Part shown: positions 43,703 to 52,719 of the stretch, one piece after another
Layout of the letters: every line of letters begins with the position of its first letter
How positions within the stretch are numbered: the first letter of the stretch is position 1
Source: Methylophilaceae bacterium
GTDB taxonomy: Bacteria; Pseudomonadota; Gammaproteobacteria; Burkholderiales; Methylophilaceae
Length of the DNA stretch: 64,000 bases
Assembly: GCA_027488395.1 (NCBI GenBank)
Contig: JAIYBT010000003.1
Location: 1 to 64,000, forward strand
Direction: 5' to 3'
Notes under the pieces: generated by a model
Database searches by the model: none
Told to the model about the DNA's origin: nothing
The model's input: the letters and a program-made list of their open reading frames with translations, nothing else
Made by a program: the position numbers and the translations under genes

Positions 43703-44803
43703 ATGTCTGTATTTAATCCACGCCCGCACGCCTTTCTTGCTCTGTTACGGGGCCATCAAGTGCCATTGGTTACTGGCGTTTTAATGTTGGCGAATGGCTT
43801 GGTATTTGCCGCCATGTTATGGAGTGGCGCAGGGTTTTGGCATTCGCCAAATACAGTGCAATTGGCTTGGGGGGCTAACTTTGCCCCCGCAACCGCCGAC
43901 GGGGAATGGTGGCGCTTGGCTTCTGCCATGTTCTTGCATTTTGGCGCAGTGCATTTGACCATGAATATGTTCGCCTTGTGGGATGGCGGAAAATTAGTCG
44001 AGCGCATGTATGGTCCTTGGCGATTTTTAACCATTTATGGCTTGGCAGGATTATCCGGCAATCTATTGTCGTTGGTCATGCAAGGCAACCAAGCGGTTTC
44101 AGGCGGCGCCTCGGGTGCGATTTTTGGTATTTATGGCGCACTGATCTGCTATGTATGGTTGGCAAGGCGCTTGATGGCGCCTGCAGAGTTTCGTTGGTTG
44201 TTTTGGGGCGCCTCTGCTTTTTCGGCCTTGACCATTGTCATGGGCTTTTTGGTGCCAGGCATAGACAATGCTGCCCACATTGGCGGCTTTGTCAGCGGCT
44301 TGTGTTGGGGGGCGATCTTGGTGCCACAAGCCTTGTATTCGCGTGGACAAGCCATGCATCACCGCTGGTCTCGCCAGCGTTTATTCTGCATGAGTGGATT
44401 ATTATGGGCAATCGCGATCGCCATGTTGCTCACGCATCTACCACCGCCAAAATACAAATGGCACGATGAGCTGGCTTTGCAAAAACAGCTACAAGCCTTT
44501 ATGCAAACTGACCAACAAGCCAGTCGTGAATGGGCGCAATTGCTCGCACTTGGGCAAGCGGGTACCCTGACTTTTGATGCTTGGGCCACCATGATAGATG
44601 CCCAAGTATCGCAGCCTTACCAAGAAAGCCTGGAGGTGCTGGCGCGCTTACCTGCGGACCCTGCCTTGCCTTCTTATCCCATGCTTGCGCGGGCAAAAAG
44701 TTTAGCGCAAGAAAAGCGAAACGCAAGCAAAGCAGCTGCGCGGCAATTACGCCAAATCCCTTTTCCAGTAGGTAAGCCCGCGGCCAGTGCAACGCAAGAT
44801 TAA
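43703..44803 (+). CDS. Rhomboid-family intramembrane serine protease
   Basis: A 366-residue membrane protein. The rhomboid core has HLTMNMFALWDGG (oxyanion Asn/His), GGASGAIFGIYG (active Ser in GxSG) and AHIGGFVSG (active His). After a further membrane segment comes a soluble C-terminal tail of about 110 residues, rich in Ala/Gln, longer than the minimal family. Substrate unknown. Confidence 0.9.
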   Translation: MSVFNPRPHAFLALLRGHQVPLVTGVLMLANGLVFAAMLWSGAGFWHSPNTVQLAWGANFAPATADGEWWRLASAMFLHFGAVHLTMNMFALWDGGKLVERMYGPWRFLTIYGLAGLSGNLLSLVMQGNQAVSGGASGAIFGIYGALICYVWLARRLMAPAEFRWLFWGASAFSALTIVMGFLVPGIDNAAHIGGFVSGLCWGAILVPQALYSRGQAMHHRWSRQRLFCMSGLLWAIAIAMLLTHLPPPKYKWHDELALQKQLQAFMQTDQQASREWAQLLALGQAGTLTFDAWATMIDAQVSQPYQESLEVLARLPADPALPSYPMLARAKSLAQEKRNASKAAARQLRQIPFPVGKPAASATQD

Positions 44804-44849
44804 GGATGTTTGCTCAGGTGTGGGCGTGAAGCAACGCTGTGTTGCAGTG

Positions 44850-46004
44850 TTAGATTACACGCTGTCTGCGTGATGCAAGGCGTTGTGTTGCCAAGCGCTC
44901 TAAAATGTCGGCCTCCGCGCAACCATCATTGGCTTGCATTAACCGTTGAGCAAGGGTCAAGCCGCGCTGACCCCAATCAGCAAGCTGTGGCGATACACGC
45001 ATTTGCGCAAACAGTTGATTAAACGTGGTTTGTTGGTAAGGCGAGGTACACACCAACCCAGCATCCGCCTCTAACACAAAATGCGCATAACCACAGGTGT
45101 CGGTCACCAACATCGGCGTGGCACAAGCCATCCCCTCTAAAATCACTAAGCCAGTGTTTTCGCGGCGTGCTGGATGCACGCAGACATCTGCGCCCTGCAT
45201 CAATTGTGGAATATCGGGACGCCCTTTGGCGATGGTAATCAAGTCAGCAACGCCCAGTTTGTGCGCGAGCTTTTGAAAATCACGCGGATTATCTTGACCC
45301 ACCGCAACCACGCGCGTGTGTGCTCTCAAGGTTGGCGGTAAGGCCGCCAGTGCATGAATCACGCGGTCGAGCCCCTTCATATGAAAGCCAGACCCTGTCA
45401 ATAAATACACAAAATCGTCCGCACCAAACGCAAACGCTTGACGCAAATACGTACGCATCTGCGTTCGATCTTGTAATGCAAAGCGAGTGCTTGAAAGAAA
45501 CGGTGGAATATAGTGAAAGCGCTCATCTGGTGTGCCGTACCAGTGCTGAAAGCAGGTCTTTTCGGTCAATGACACAGCCAAAATGTCGGTGCTGGCATCT
45601 GCAGCAAAAATAGCACGTTCGCACTCAGCAAACCATTTCACCCTAGGCAGTAAACGATAGAGCCAGTTGCGCTGGTGGGTTGCGCGCTCAATAAAGCAAG
45701 GGTCCGCGGCAAAATGCGCATCTAGATGCTGCATTCGATTATAGCCAACAATGAAGTCGGTTTCAGCGCGATCAATCTGTTCAAACGTGGCGCGTATAAA
45801 TGCTTGATAGCGTTTGTAATTTAACCATCCACTTTGCGCTAAGACATGAATGCGCAAGCCTGCTGGCTGTTCCCCTTGCCAGGCCATGGTATAAATATCG
45901 ACGTGATGGCCACGTGCGGTCAAGGTTAGGGCGGTACGCAACATGTCACGTTGCATGCCACCGTAGGGGAAATATTTAAAAATAATAAACGCAAATTTCA
46001 ACAT
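44850..46004 (-). CDS. waaG: Glycosyltransferase family 4, WaaG-like (LPS core)
   Basis: A 384-residue GT-B glycosyltransferase that resembles WaaG, which adds the first glucose to heptose of the LPS inner core. It shows the opening FIIFKYFPYGGMQRDMLR, GSGFHMKGLDRVIHAL and the nucleotide-sugar-binding HPARRENTGLVILEGMACATP. Start 46004 gives the WaaG opening; 46061 is an alternative. Divergent from the heptosyltransferase gene, consistent with an LPS-core role. Confidence 0.85.
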   Translation of the reverse strand: MLKFAFIIFKYFPYGGMQRDMLRTALTLTARGHHVDIYTMAWQGEQPAGLRIHVLAQSGWLNYKRYQAFIRATFEQIDRAETDFIVGYNRMQHLDAHFAADPCFIERATHQRNWLYRLLPRVKWFAECERAIFAADASTDILAVSLTEKTCFQHWYGTPDERFHYIPPFLSSTRFALQDRTQMRTYLRQAFAFGADDFVYLLTGSGFHMKGLDRVIHALAALPPTLRAHTRVVAVGQDNPRDFQKLAHKLGVADLITIAKGRPDIPQLMQGADVCVHPARRENTGLVILEGMACATPMLVTDTCGYAHFVLEADAGLVCTSPYQQTTFNQLFAQMRVSPQLADWGQRGLTLAQRLMQANDGCAEADILERLATQRLASRRQRVI

Positions 46005-46093
46005 CTTGAGTGCCCACGGCTGCTTCATCGATGGACTGGCAACATACAGAACTTTTTGCATGGTCGCAAGCCATGCGTTGTTGCAAGCGGTGG

Positions 46094-46119
46094 CACAAAC
46101 GCTTGTAATGGCGTTTGTG
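46094..46119. other. Inverted repeat in waaG-waaC intergenic region
   Basis: CACAAACGC (46094-46102) pairs perfectly with GCGTTTGTG (46111-46119) over an 8-base loop. It lies in the 219-base divergent region and could be an operator or a hairpin; no T-tract follows. Confidence 0.45.
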
Positions 46120-46223
46120 GCGCTTAAATATCTACGGTTGCGTTGTTGTTGTGATCGCGCTGCAATGCCAGCCCAACCATACAGTGCGCTGAATTGCAGT
46201 GCATAGTGTGCGAAAATATCAAC

Positions 46224-47177
46224 ATGAAACGTATTTTAATTGTGAAAACTACATCGATGGGCGATGTGATTCATGCCTTACCTGTGGTGCAAGACTTACG
46301 TCAGGTATATCCCGATGTGCGCGTTGATTGGTTGGTAGAGGAGAGCTTCGCAGATATTCCGCGCTTGCATACGCAGGTCAATCAGGTATTTCAGGTTGCG
46401 GTGCGGCGCTGGCGCAAGCATTGGTGGCGCTGGCAAACGTGGCGTGAAATCCGTGCGGTGAAGCATGCATTAGCCGCGCAACGCTATGATGTGATTTTAG
46501 ATTTGCAGGGCTTGGTAAAAAGTGCAGTCATGGCCCGCTGGGCCATCGGACCGCGACATGGCTACGCCGCCGATAGTATTCGTGAACCTTTTGCTAGCCG
46601 CTTGTATACGCATACCCATCAAGTGGCGTACCGCCAACATGCGGTATTGCGGATGCGTCAATTAGCCGCGCAAGCTTGTGGGTACGCGCTACCGGTGTCT
46701 CCTCCAGAGTATGGCTTGGTTGCTGGCAGGGCGAGTACGCCTGTTGCTGCCTTTGCCGCCCTCCATGCCACCAGTCGGGATAGCAAGCTTTGGCCAGAAA
46801 CGGCTTGGGTCGCCTTGGGGCAGGCCTTGGCCCAACGCGGTGTCGCCATGTGGTTACCATGGGCAACCACCACGGAATATGCACGCGCATGCAGCATCGC
46901 CCAACAAGTCCCCCAAGCGTTAGTATTGCCAAAACTCAGCTTGCAACAATTGGCAACGCAATTGCAGCCATTACGCTTTGTGGTGGGCGTAGATACCGGG
47001 TTATCGCATTTAGCCACCGCGTTGCGTATTCCTGTGGTTGCGCTGTATCTAGATACCAATCCAGCCTTCACTGGCGTCTACGGCGGGGGCTTAACGCCCG
47101 CGATCAATCTAGGTGGCAAATATCAATCGCCTACCGTGGAAGAGGTGCTTGCGGCGCTGCAACGTTTGATGCCCTGA
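46224..47177 (+). CDS. waaC: LPS heptosyltransferase I
   Basis: GT9 heptosyltransferase (317 residues) adding the first heptose to Kdo2-lipid A. Opening RILIVKTTSMGDVIHALPVV is the WaaC signature; VDTGLSHLATALRIPVVALY is the donor-binding motif. Start 46224 gives this opening. Divergent from the WaaG-like gene. Confidence 0.92.
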   Translation: MKRILIVKTTSMGDVIHALPVVQDLRQVYPDVRVDWLVEESFADIPRLHTQVNQVFQVAVRRWRKHWWRWQTWREIRAVKHALAAQRYDVILDLQGLVKSAVMARWAIGPRHGYAADSIREPFASRLYTHTHQVAYRQHAVLRMRQLAAQACGYALPVSPPEYGLVAGRASTPVAAFAALHATSRDSKLWPETAWVALGQALAQRGVAMWLPWATTTEYARACSIAQQVPQALVLPKLSLQQLATQLQPLRFVVGVDTGLSHLATALRIPVVALYLDTNPAFTGVYGGGLTPAINLGGKYQSPTVEEVLAALQRLMP

Positions 47178-47275
47178 GCGGCAAATGTAGGGAACTGTTG
47201 AGTAGGGGTGTTGCGCATAGACGCAATACACGTGTGCGAGATCCTTAGATTTTTTGCATTCAATCCATTTTTACC

Positions 47276-47303
47276 CTTGAAATCAGTAGGGGCATCCCCA
47301 TGT
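47276..47303 (+). promoter_or_regulatory. Sigma-32 heat-shock promoter of grpE
   Basis: CTTGAA (47276-47281), 14 bases, then CCCCATGT (47296-47303): a consensus sigma-32 (RpoH) promoter. It would give a leader of about 100 bases before grpE. Confidence 0.88.
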
Positions 47304-47414
47304 GTAGGGTGTTGTCGAAAATCATGTTTTTAATTAGGCATTTTTTCGTCGCACCAATACGAAGCACAGCACGAATCACCGTTCATTGAATGACAGAATA
47401 AATAGGGGAGTCCC

Positions 47415-47945
47415 ATGCAAGAACCACACGCAAATCCAGACATTGAGACCAATGATCAACCTGCCACCGATGCGCCAGTTGAATCTCAAATCGATCATGC
47501 AGCACAAATAGCCGCCTTAGAAGCCGCGCTCGAAGAAGCTAAAGCCCAAGTGTTGTACGTCAAAGCCGATGGTGAAAATATTCGCCGACGTGCCATGGAT
47601 GATATTGATAAAGCCCGTAAGTTTGCCTTAGAAAAATTTAGTGGTGAATTGCTCGCAGTGAAAGACAGTTTGGATGCGGCACTGACTGTTGAAAATGCCG
47701 ATGTTACAAGCTATAAAAATGGCGTTGAATTAACCGCGAAACAATTACTCAGCGTCTTTGAAAAATTTAATATTGCGGAAATCAATCCGCTTGGTGAAAA
47801 GTTTGATCCAAACAAACACCAAGCCATTAGCATGGTGCCCGCTGAAGGTGAGCCCAATACCGTGCTAAGTGTATTGCAAAAAGGCTACAGCTTAAACGAG
47901 CGCGTGTTACGTCCAGCATTGGTGACGGTGAGACAAGCGCAATAA
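47415..47945 (+). CDS. grpE: Nucleotide exchange factor GrpE
   Basis: Co-chaperone (176 residues) that releases ADP from DnaK. An acidic, disordered N-terminus and a long helix (about 28-90, ending [21 protein letters not shown]) precede a beta domain with [15 protein letters not shown] and the [18 protein letters not shown] signature. A GGGGAG ribosome-binding site precedes ATG 47415. It heads the grpE-dnaK-dnaJ group under a sigma-32 promoter. Confidence 0.95.
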   Translation: MQEPHANPDIETNDQPATDAPVESQIDHAAQIAALEAALEEAKAQVLYVKADGENIRRRAMDDIDKARKFALEKFSGELLAVKDSLDAALTVENADVTSYKNGVELTAKQLLSVFEKFNIAEINPLGEKFDPNKHQAISMVPAEGEPNTVLSVLQKGYSLNERVLRPALVTVRQAQ

Positions 47946-47964
47946 CCCACAATCATGACAGGGA

Positions 47965-47991
47965 CTTGAAATCTCCAGTAGTGTCCCAATT
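47965..47991 (+). promoter_or_regulatory. Possible second sigma-32 promoter, upstream of dnaK
   Basis: CTTGAA (47965-47970), 13 bases, then TCCCAATT (47984-47991). The -35 is perfect; the -10 fits CCCCATNT less well. It lies in the 92-base gap between grpE and dnaK, so dnaK may have its own heat-shock promoter. Confidence 0.55.
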
Positions 47992-48037
47992 ATTAGACTA
48001 TCCGTTAAGCGATCAAACTATTTAAGGAACAAACAAC

Positions 48038-49957
48038 ATGGCTAAAATTATTGGCATTGACTTAGGCACCACTAACTCCTGCGTGGCAGTGATGGAAGGT
48101 GGCAAACCCCGCGTGATTGAAAACGCAGAAGGCGCGCGTACCACCCCTTCGATTATTGCCTATCAAGAAGACGGTGAGATTTTGGTTGGTGCGCCAGCGA
48201 AACGCCAGGCGGTTACCAACCCTAAAAACACCTTGTTTGCGGTCAAACGTTTGATTGGCCGTCGCTTTGACGAAAAAGAAGTGCAAAAAGATATTGATTT
48301 GATGCCCTACACCATTGCCAAAGCCGATAACGGCGATGCTTGGGTGGAAGTGCGTGGCACCAAACAAGCACCGCCGCAAATTTCAGCTGAAGTGTTGCGC
48401 AAAATGAAAAAAACTGCTGAAGATTATCTCGGCGAAGAAGTCACCGAAGCCGTGATTACTGTGCCTGCCTATTTTAATGATAGCCAACGTCAAGCCACCA
48501 AAGATGCCGGTCGTATTGCGGGTTTAGATGTTAAACGCATCATCAATGAACCGACCGCTGCGGCTTTGGCCTTTGGCATGGATAAACAAGAGGGCGACCG
48601 TAAAATTGCCGTGTATGACTTAGGCGGCGGTACGTTTGATATCTCTATCATTGAAATTACTGAAATTGATGGTGAACATCAATTTGAAGTGTTATCGACC
48701 AATGGCGATACCTTCTTGGGCGGGGAAGATTTCGATAACCGTATCATTGATTTCTTGGCTGACGAGTTCCAAAAAGAAAACGGTCTAGATTTACGCAAAG
48801 ATTTATTGGCGAAACAACGCCTGAAAGAAGCCGCAGAAAAAGCCAAAATTGAGCTGTCTGGCGGTCAACAAACAGAAGTGAACTTGCCTTATATCACGGC
48901 AGACGCGACTGGCCCAAAACACTTGGTGGTCAAAATCACCCGTGCCAAATTAGAGTCACTGGTGGAAGATTTAATTGAGCGCACCATCGCGCCATGTAAA
49001 ACCGCCTTAAAAGATGCAGGCGTGTCTCCTTCTGATATTTCTGACGTAATTTTGGTGGGTGGTCAAAGCCGCATGCCAAAAGTACAAGAGAAAGTAAAAG
49101 ATATTTTTGGCAAAGAGCCGCGTAAAGACGTGAACCCTGACGAAGCGGTGGCGGTCGGTGCGGCGATTCAAGGCGGTGTGCTTAAAGGTGACGTTAAAGA
49201 TGTGTTGTTATTAGACGTGACGCCATTGTCATTGGGCATTGAAACCTTGGGCAGTGTCATGACTAAGTTGATTAAGAAAAACACCACCATTCCAACCAAG
49301 GCATCGCAAGTGTTTTCAACCGCTGAAGACAACCAAAATGCGGTGACCATTCATGTGTTGCAAGGTGAGCGTGAAATGGCAGCTGGCAATAAGAGCTTGG
49401 GTCAATTTAACTTAAGTGACATTCCACCGTCACCCCGTGGCATGCCGCAAATTGAAGTGACGTTTGACATCGATGCCAACGGTATTTTGCATGTGTCAGC
49501 CAAAGACAAAGCCACTGGTAAAGAAAACAAAATCACCATTAAAGCGAACTCAGGCTTGTCTGAAGAAGAAATTCAGCGCATGGAAGAAGATGCCGCCAAA
49601 TACGCGGACGAAGATAAAAAACTACGTGAATTAGTCGATGCGCGTAACCAAGCCGATAGCGTATTGCACAGCGTGAAAAAATCGTTGGCGGATTATGGTG
49701 ACAAAATCGATGCGGCTGAAAAATCTGCCATCGAAGAGGCGATTAAAGACCTAGAAGCCGTGGCCAAAGACAGCGATGATAAAGCCGTGATTGAAGCGAA
49801 AACCAATGCCTTGATGGAAGCTTCACAAAAATTAGGTGAAAAGGTGTATGCGGATCAACAAGCACAAGCCAATACCGAAAGCGCTGAACCACAAGGTGAA
49901 AAAACCGTAGAAGGCGACGTGGTGGATGCTGAGTTTGAAGAAGTAAAGAAAAACTAA
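48038..49957 (+). CDS. dnaK: Chaperone DnaK (Hsp70)
   Basis: Full-length Hsp70 (639 residues). Nucleotide-binding domain [51 protein letters not shown] and [14 protein letters not shown]; then the [14 protein letters not shown] interdomain linker, the substrate-binding domain, the helical lid and an acidic tail (EFEEVKKN). AAGGA at 48026-48030 precedes the ATG. Confidence 0.98.
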   Translation: MAKIIGIDLGTTNSCVAVMEGGKPRVIENAEGARTTPSIIAYQEDGEILVGAPAKRQAVTNPKNTLFAVKRLIGRRFDEKEVQKDIDLMPYTIAKADNGDAWVEVRGTKQAPPQISAEVLRKMKKTAEDYLGEEVTEAVITVPAYFNDSQRQATKDAGRIAGLDVKRIINEPTAAALAFGMDKQEGDRKIAVYDLGGGTFDISIIEITEIDGEHQFEVLSTNGDTFLGGEDFDNRIIDFLADEFQKENGLDLRKDLLAKQRLKEAAEKAKIELSGGQQTEVNLPYITADATGPKHLVVKITRAKLESLVEDLIERTIAPCKTALKDAGVSPSDISDVILVGGQSRMPKVQEKVKDIFGKEPRKDVNPDEAVAVGAAIQGGVLKGDVKDVLLLDVTPLSLGIETLGSVMTKLIKKNTTIPTKASQVFSTAEDNQNAVTIHVLQGEREMAAGNKSLGQFNLSDIPPSPRGMPQIEVTFDIDANGILHVSAKDKATGKENKITIKANSGLSEEEIQRMEEDAAKYADEDKKLRELVDARNQADSVLHSVKKSLADYGDKIDAAEKSAIEEAIKDLEAVAKDSDDKAVIEAKTNALMEASQKLGEKVYADQQAQANTESAEPQGEKTVEGDVVDAEFEEVKKN

Positions 49958-50016
49958 GCCAGGGGTAAAGGGGATGCGCATGCGACAACAGGCTCATCCC
50001 TCCCTTTAGCTTCAGC

Positions 50017-50057
50017 GAAACACACCAAGTTTAATCACTGGTGTGTTTCTATTTTTT
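50017..50057 (+). terminator. Terminator/attenuator between dnaK and dnaJ
   Basis: GAAACACACCA (50017-50027) pairs perfectly with TGGTGTGTTTC (50039-50049) and is followed by TATTTTTT. It should end most dnaK transcripts and lower dnaJ expression relative to dnaK. Confidence 0.8.
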
Positions 50058-50101
50058 AAGACGCTAGCCCAAGTAGTGGCTAGACTGAAACGGTAAAGAC
50101 T

Positions 50102-51229
50102 ATGGCAGCCGCAAAAAAAGATTTTTACGAAGTGTTAGGGGTGAATCGTGACGCCAGTGATGAGGAAATTAAAAAGTCCTTTAAAAAGCTGGCAATGAAA
50201 TATCACCCAGACCGCAATCCAGACAATCCAAAAGCAGAAGAAAGCTTTAAAGAAGCCAAAGAAGCCTATGAGATTTTAAGCGACGAGCAAAAACGCGCAG
50301 CTTATGACCAATACGGCCATGCTGGCGTAGACCAAAGCATGGGTGGCGGCGGTGGCTTTGGTGGTGGCGGCTTTAGTGATGCATTTGGCGATATCTTTGG
50401 CGATATCTTTGGTGGTGGCAGCCGTGGCGGTCAACGCTCTAATGTCTATCGTGGTGCTGATTTACGCTATAACCTAGAAATCTCGTTAGAAGATGCTGCG
50501 CGCGGCACCGAAACCAAAATTCGTATTCCTGTGCAAACCAGTTGCGAAACTTGTCACGGTTCGGGTGCGCGTCCTGGCACTTCGCCTGTCACGTGTACCA
50601 CCTGTAATGGGCATGGCCAAGTGCGGATGCAACAAGGCTTTTTCTCGGTGCAACAAACATGCCCCAAGTGTCATGGCAACGGCAAAATGGTCAAAGAGCC
50701 TTGTCCCACCTGTCATGGCGCAGGTCGCGTCAAACAGAACAAAACACTTAACGTTAAAATTCCTGCGGGGGTCGACGAAGGTGATCGTATCCGCTTAAGT
50801 GGTGAGGGCGAGGCGGGTGTCAATGGCGGCCCGACGGGTGATTTATACGTGGTGGTGCATTTGAAAGAGCATCCGATATTTCAACGTGAATCTGCCAATT
50901 TGCATTGCGAAATGCCAGTCAGCTTTAGCACAGCCGCCTTGGGCGGAGAAATTGAAGTGCCGACCTTAGATGGCGCGGCTAAAATGAAAATCCCAGCAGA
51001 AACGCAAACCGGCAGTGTGTTTCGCTTACGCGGCAAAGGTATTAAACCGCTACGTTCCAGTGAATATGGCGATTTAATGGTGCACGTGGTGGTGGAAACA
51101 CCTGTACGCTTAACTGAAAAACAAAAAGAGTTGCTACGCGAGTTTGAAACCAGCACGCAAGCCGATGCAGGCAAACACAGCCCAAAAAACAAGAGCTGGG
51201 TGGATAAAGCGCGCGACTTTTTTAGCTAA
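50102..51229 (+). CDS. dnaJ: Chaperone DnaJ (Hsp40, type I)
   Basis: A 375-residue co-chaperone stimulating DnaK ATPase. J domain with the HPD tripeptide ([10 protein letters not shown]), a Gly/Phe-rich region (about 77-105), a zinc domain with four CxxCxGxG-type repeats ([32 protein letters not shown]) and the C-terminal substrate domain. Normal length. Confidence 0.97.
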   Translation: MAAAKKDFYEVLGVNRDASDEEIKKSFKKLAMKYHPDRNPDNPKAEESFKEAKEAYEILSDEQKRAAYDQYGHAGVDQSMGGGGGFGGGGFSDAFGDIFGDIFGGGSRGGQRSNVYRGADLRYNLEISLEDAARGTETKIRIPVQTSCETCHGSGARPGTSPVTCTTCNGHGQVRMQQGFFSVQQTCPKCHGNGKMVKEPCPTCHGAGRVKQNKTLNVKIPAGVDEGDRIRLSGEGEAGVNGGPTGDLYVVVHLKEHPIFQRESANLHCEMPVSFSTAALGGEIEVPTLDGAAKMKIPAETQTGSVFRLRGKGIKPLRSSEYGDLMVHVVVETPVRLTEKQKELLREFETSTQADAGKHSPKNKSWVDKARDFFS

Positions 51230-51250
51230 GCGCTTGTTGCTCGGCAAGAT

Positions 51251-51315
51251 ACATCGCTGGTTAGGCATTGCCTCAACAGCGATGTCACCCATCTTGATCC
51301 AGCGATCAAGATGGG
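51251..51315. repeat. Adjacent perfect palindromes after dnaJ
   Basis: ACATCGCT (51251-51258) pairs with AGCGATGT (51278-51285). Two bases later CCCATCTTGATC (51288-51299) pairs with GATCAAGATGGG (51304-51315), a 12-bp stem with a 4-base loop. No T-tract follows. They resemble REP-type or mRNA 3'-end hairpins. Confidence 0.7.
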
Positions 51316-51476
51316 GAGCGCTAAAGCAGGTTACATTTGCATAACAATTGCCGTTGCGCTTTTACATTTGGGTTACACCTTCGTCAAATTGCTGCAATAA
51401 CTCTTCCTTAAAATTCATACATCAATTCTTTCAGCTGTTTCTAGTTGAATGAATCGCTAGTTGGTGTAGTTCTGAT

Positions 51477-51536
51477 TAGCATTGATTTCCTCCTGATCCA
51501 AACCCCCTTTTGCCCGCGTTAGCGGGCATTTTTTTT
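51477..51536 (+). ncRNA. Second candidate small RNA with anti-SD motif
   Basis: A TTTCCTCCT segment (51485-51493) lies between short pairing arms (TTGAT, then ATCCAA with one bulge). It is followed closely by a strong terminator: TGCCCGC (51511-51517) with GCGGGCA (51522-51528), then eight T. The dnaJ stop is 280 bases upstream, so this may be an independent transcript or a dnaJ mRNA 3' fragment. It shares the TTTCCTCC motif with the candidate at 15425-15523. The 5' end is a guess. Confidence 0.5.
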
Positions 51537-51683
51537 ATCCTTTCATCGGTATTACTCTTATTGCAAGCAGGTTGAGATTGCAATGCCAGCGATCACAAAT
51601 GCAAGATTCGCTCTGAATTTTAGAGCGCTAAACAGCCAAAAAGCTTTATTTTAAAATACCATACCGGTTGTTATAAAAATATA

Positions 51684-51729
51684 TTGACAGGCTTGATGTT
51701 GGCGAATATTATTTAAATACCAATTGGTA
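51684..51729 (+). promoter_or_regulatory. Sigma-70 promoter with operator-like palindrome
   Basis: TTGACA (51684-51689), a 17-base spacer and TATTAT (51707-51712) form a near-consensus promoter. A perfect 12-base palindrome, TACCAATTGGTA (51718-51729), covers the expected transcription start, so a repressor could shut it off. No local repressor gene is seen. Confidence 0.7.
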
Positions 51730-51755
51730 AAAAAATAATATTTTAGGAGATCAAT

Positions 51756-52658
51756 ATGCTTAAATGGATGTATTCACTGGTATTTTTCAGCGCTAGTATG
51801 GTTGCCATGACCCCCAGCCTTAGTGTTGCTGCGGACACCCTAGAAACCGCACATACGCAATTTGTACAGGTAAATGGCGTGAAGTTTTCATATCGTTTGT
51901 TAGGGCCTAAAGCGGGTACGCCCCTGGTATTTCTTCAACACTTTACTGGCACGATGGATGCATGGGATCCAGCCGTGATTAATGCGTTTGCAAAAACGCG
52001 GCCAGTGGTGGTCTTTAACAATCGCGGCGTTGGCGCTTCGGAAGGTGTTGTGGCCGATAATATCGCGCAAATGACTGCAGATGCGTATGCATTTATTCAC
52101 GCCTTGGGCTACCAACAGGTGGATGTGCTTGGTTTTTCGATGGGTGGGTTTATCGCACAAGAACTTGCCGCACAATATCCCGCGCTTGTACACAAAGTGA
52201 TTCTTGCTGGTACGACCTACCAAGGCGGTGGCAATCATTTGATGAAAGTATTGGGTGAGGCTTTTGCGCGCACAAATGCCCCTGATCCGCGTGACTATTT
52301 GTTTTTCACGACATCTGCGCAAGGCAAACAGGCTGCGCAACAATTTTTAAGCAGGGTGTACGCACGCACCAAAGACCGCGACCCGGAAAGTGGTAAAGCC
52401 ATCGCGGATGCGCACGGCAAGGCGTTGATTGTGTGGACCAGTACGCCCAATGCATTTAACACGCTAAAAGCCATCCATCAGCCTGTGTTAATTGTGTCGG
52501 GCAACAATGACACCATGTTAGATACGCAAGGCGCAATCACCATGTATCAACAACTCGCACAGGCGCAATTGGTGTTATACCCAGATGCCAATCATGGTGC
52601 TATTTTTCAATACCACGATGCGTTTGTGCATACAGCTGATTTCTTTTTAAGCCATTAA
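51756..52658 (+). CDS. Exported alpha/beta hydrolase
   Basis: A 300-residue hydrolase with an N-terminal signal peptide (about 1-26, ending SVAADT) and an alpha/beta-hydrolase fold: Ser in GFSMGG, Asp in SGNNDTML and His in DANHGAIF. Substrate unknown; similar proteins are called oxidoreductases or haloperoxidases in databases. AGGAGA precedes the ATG. It is followed by a DHA2 exporter, probably in the same transcript with read-through of the 52668 hairpin. Confidence 0.85.
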   Translation: MLKWMYSLVFFSASMVAMTPSLSVAADTLETAHTQFVQVNGVKFSYRLLGPKAGTPLVFLQHFTGTMDAWDPAVINAFAKTRPVVVFNNRGVGASEGVVADNIAQMTADAYAFIHALGYQQVDVLGFSMGGFIAQELAAQYPALVHKVILAGTTYQGGGNHLMKVLGEAFARTNAPDPRDYLFFTTSAQGKQAAQQFLSRVYARTKDRDPESGKAIADAHGKALIVWTSTPNAFNTLKAIHQPVLIVSGNNDTMLDTQGAITMYQQLAQAQLVLYPDANHGAIFQYHDAFVHTADFFLSH

Positions 52659-52667
52659 CCAACGATG

Positions 52668-52697
52668 GCCACCTTGAGCGACCCAAGGTGGCTTGTT
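52668..52697 (+). terminator. Possible terminator/attenuator after the hydrolase gene
   Basis: GCCACCTT (52668-52675) pairs perfectly with AAGGTGGC (52685-52692), followed by TTGTTT. The T-tract is imperfect, so partial read-through into the MFS gene is likely. Confidence 0.55.
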
Positions 52698-52719
52698 TGA
52701 ATACAGATAAAGGGCTGAT

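Larger units (their letters stand above)
51230..51755. other. Non-coding region downstream of dnaJ
   Basis: 526 bases with no convincing gene. It holds two palindromes (51251-51285, 51288-51315), a candidate anti-SD small RNA with terminator (about 51477-51536) and the promoter/operator of the hydrolase gene (51684-51729). Confidence 0.7.
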
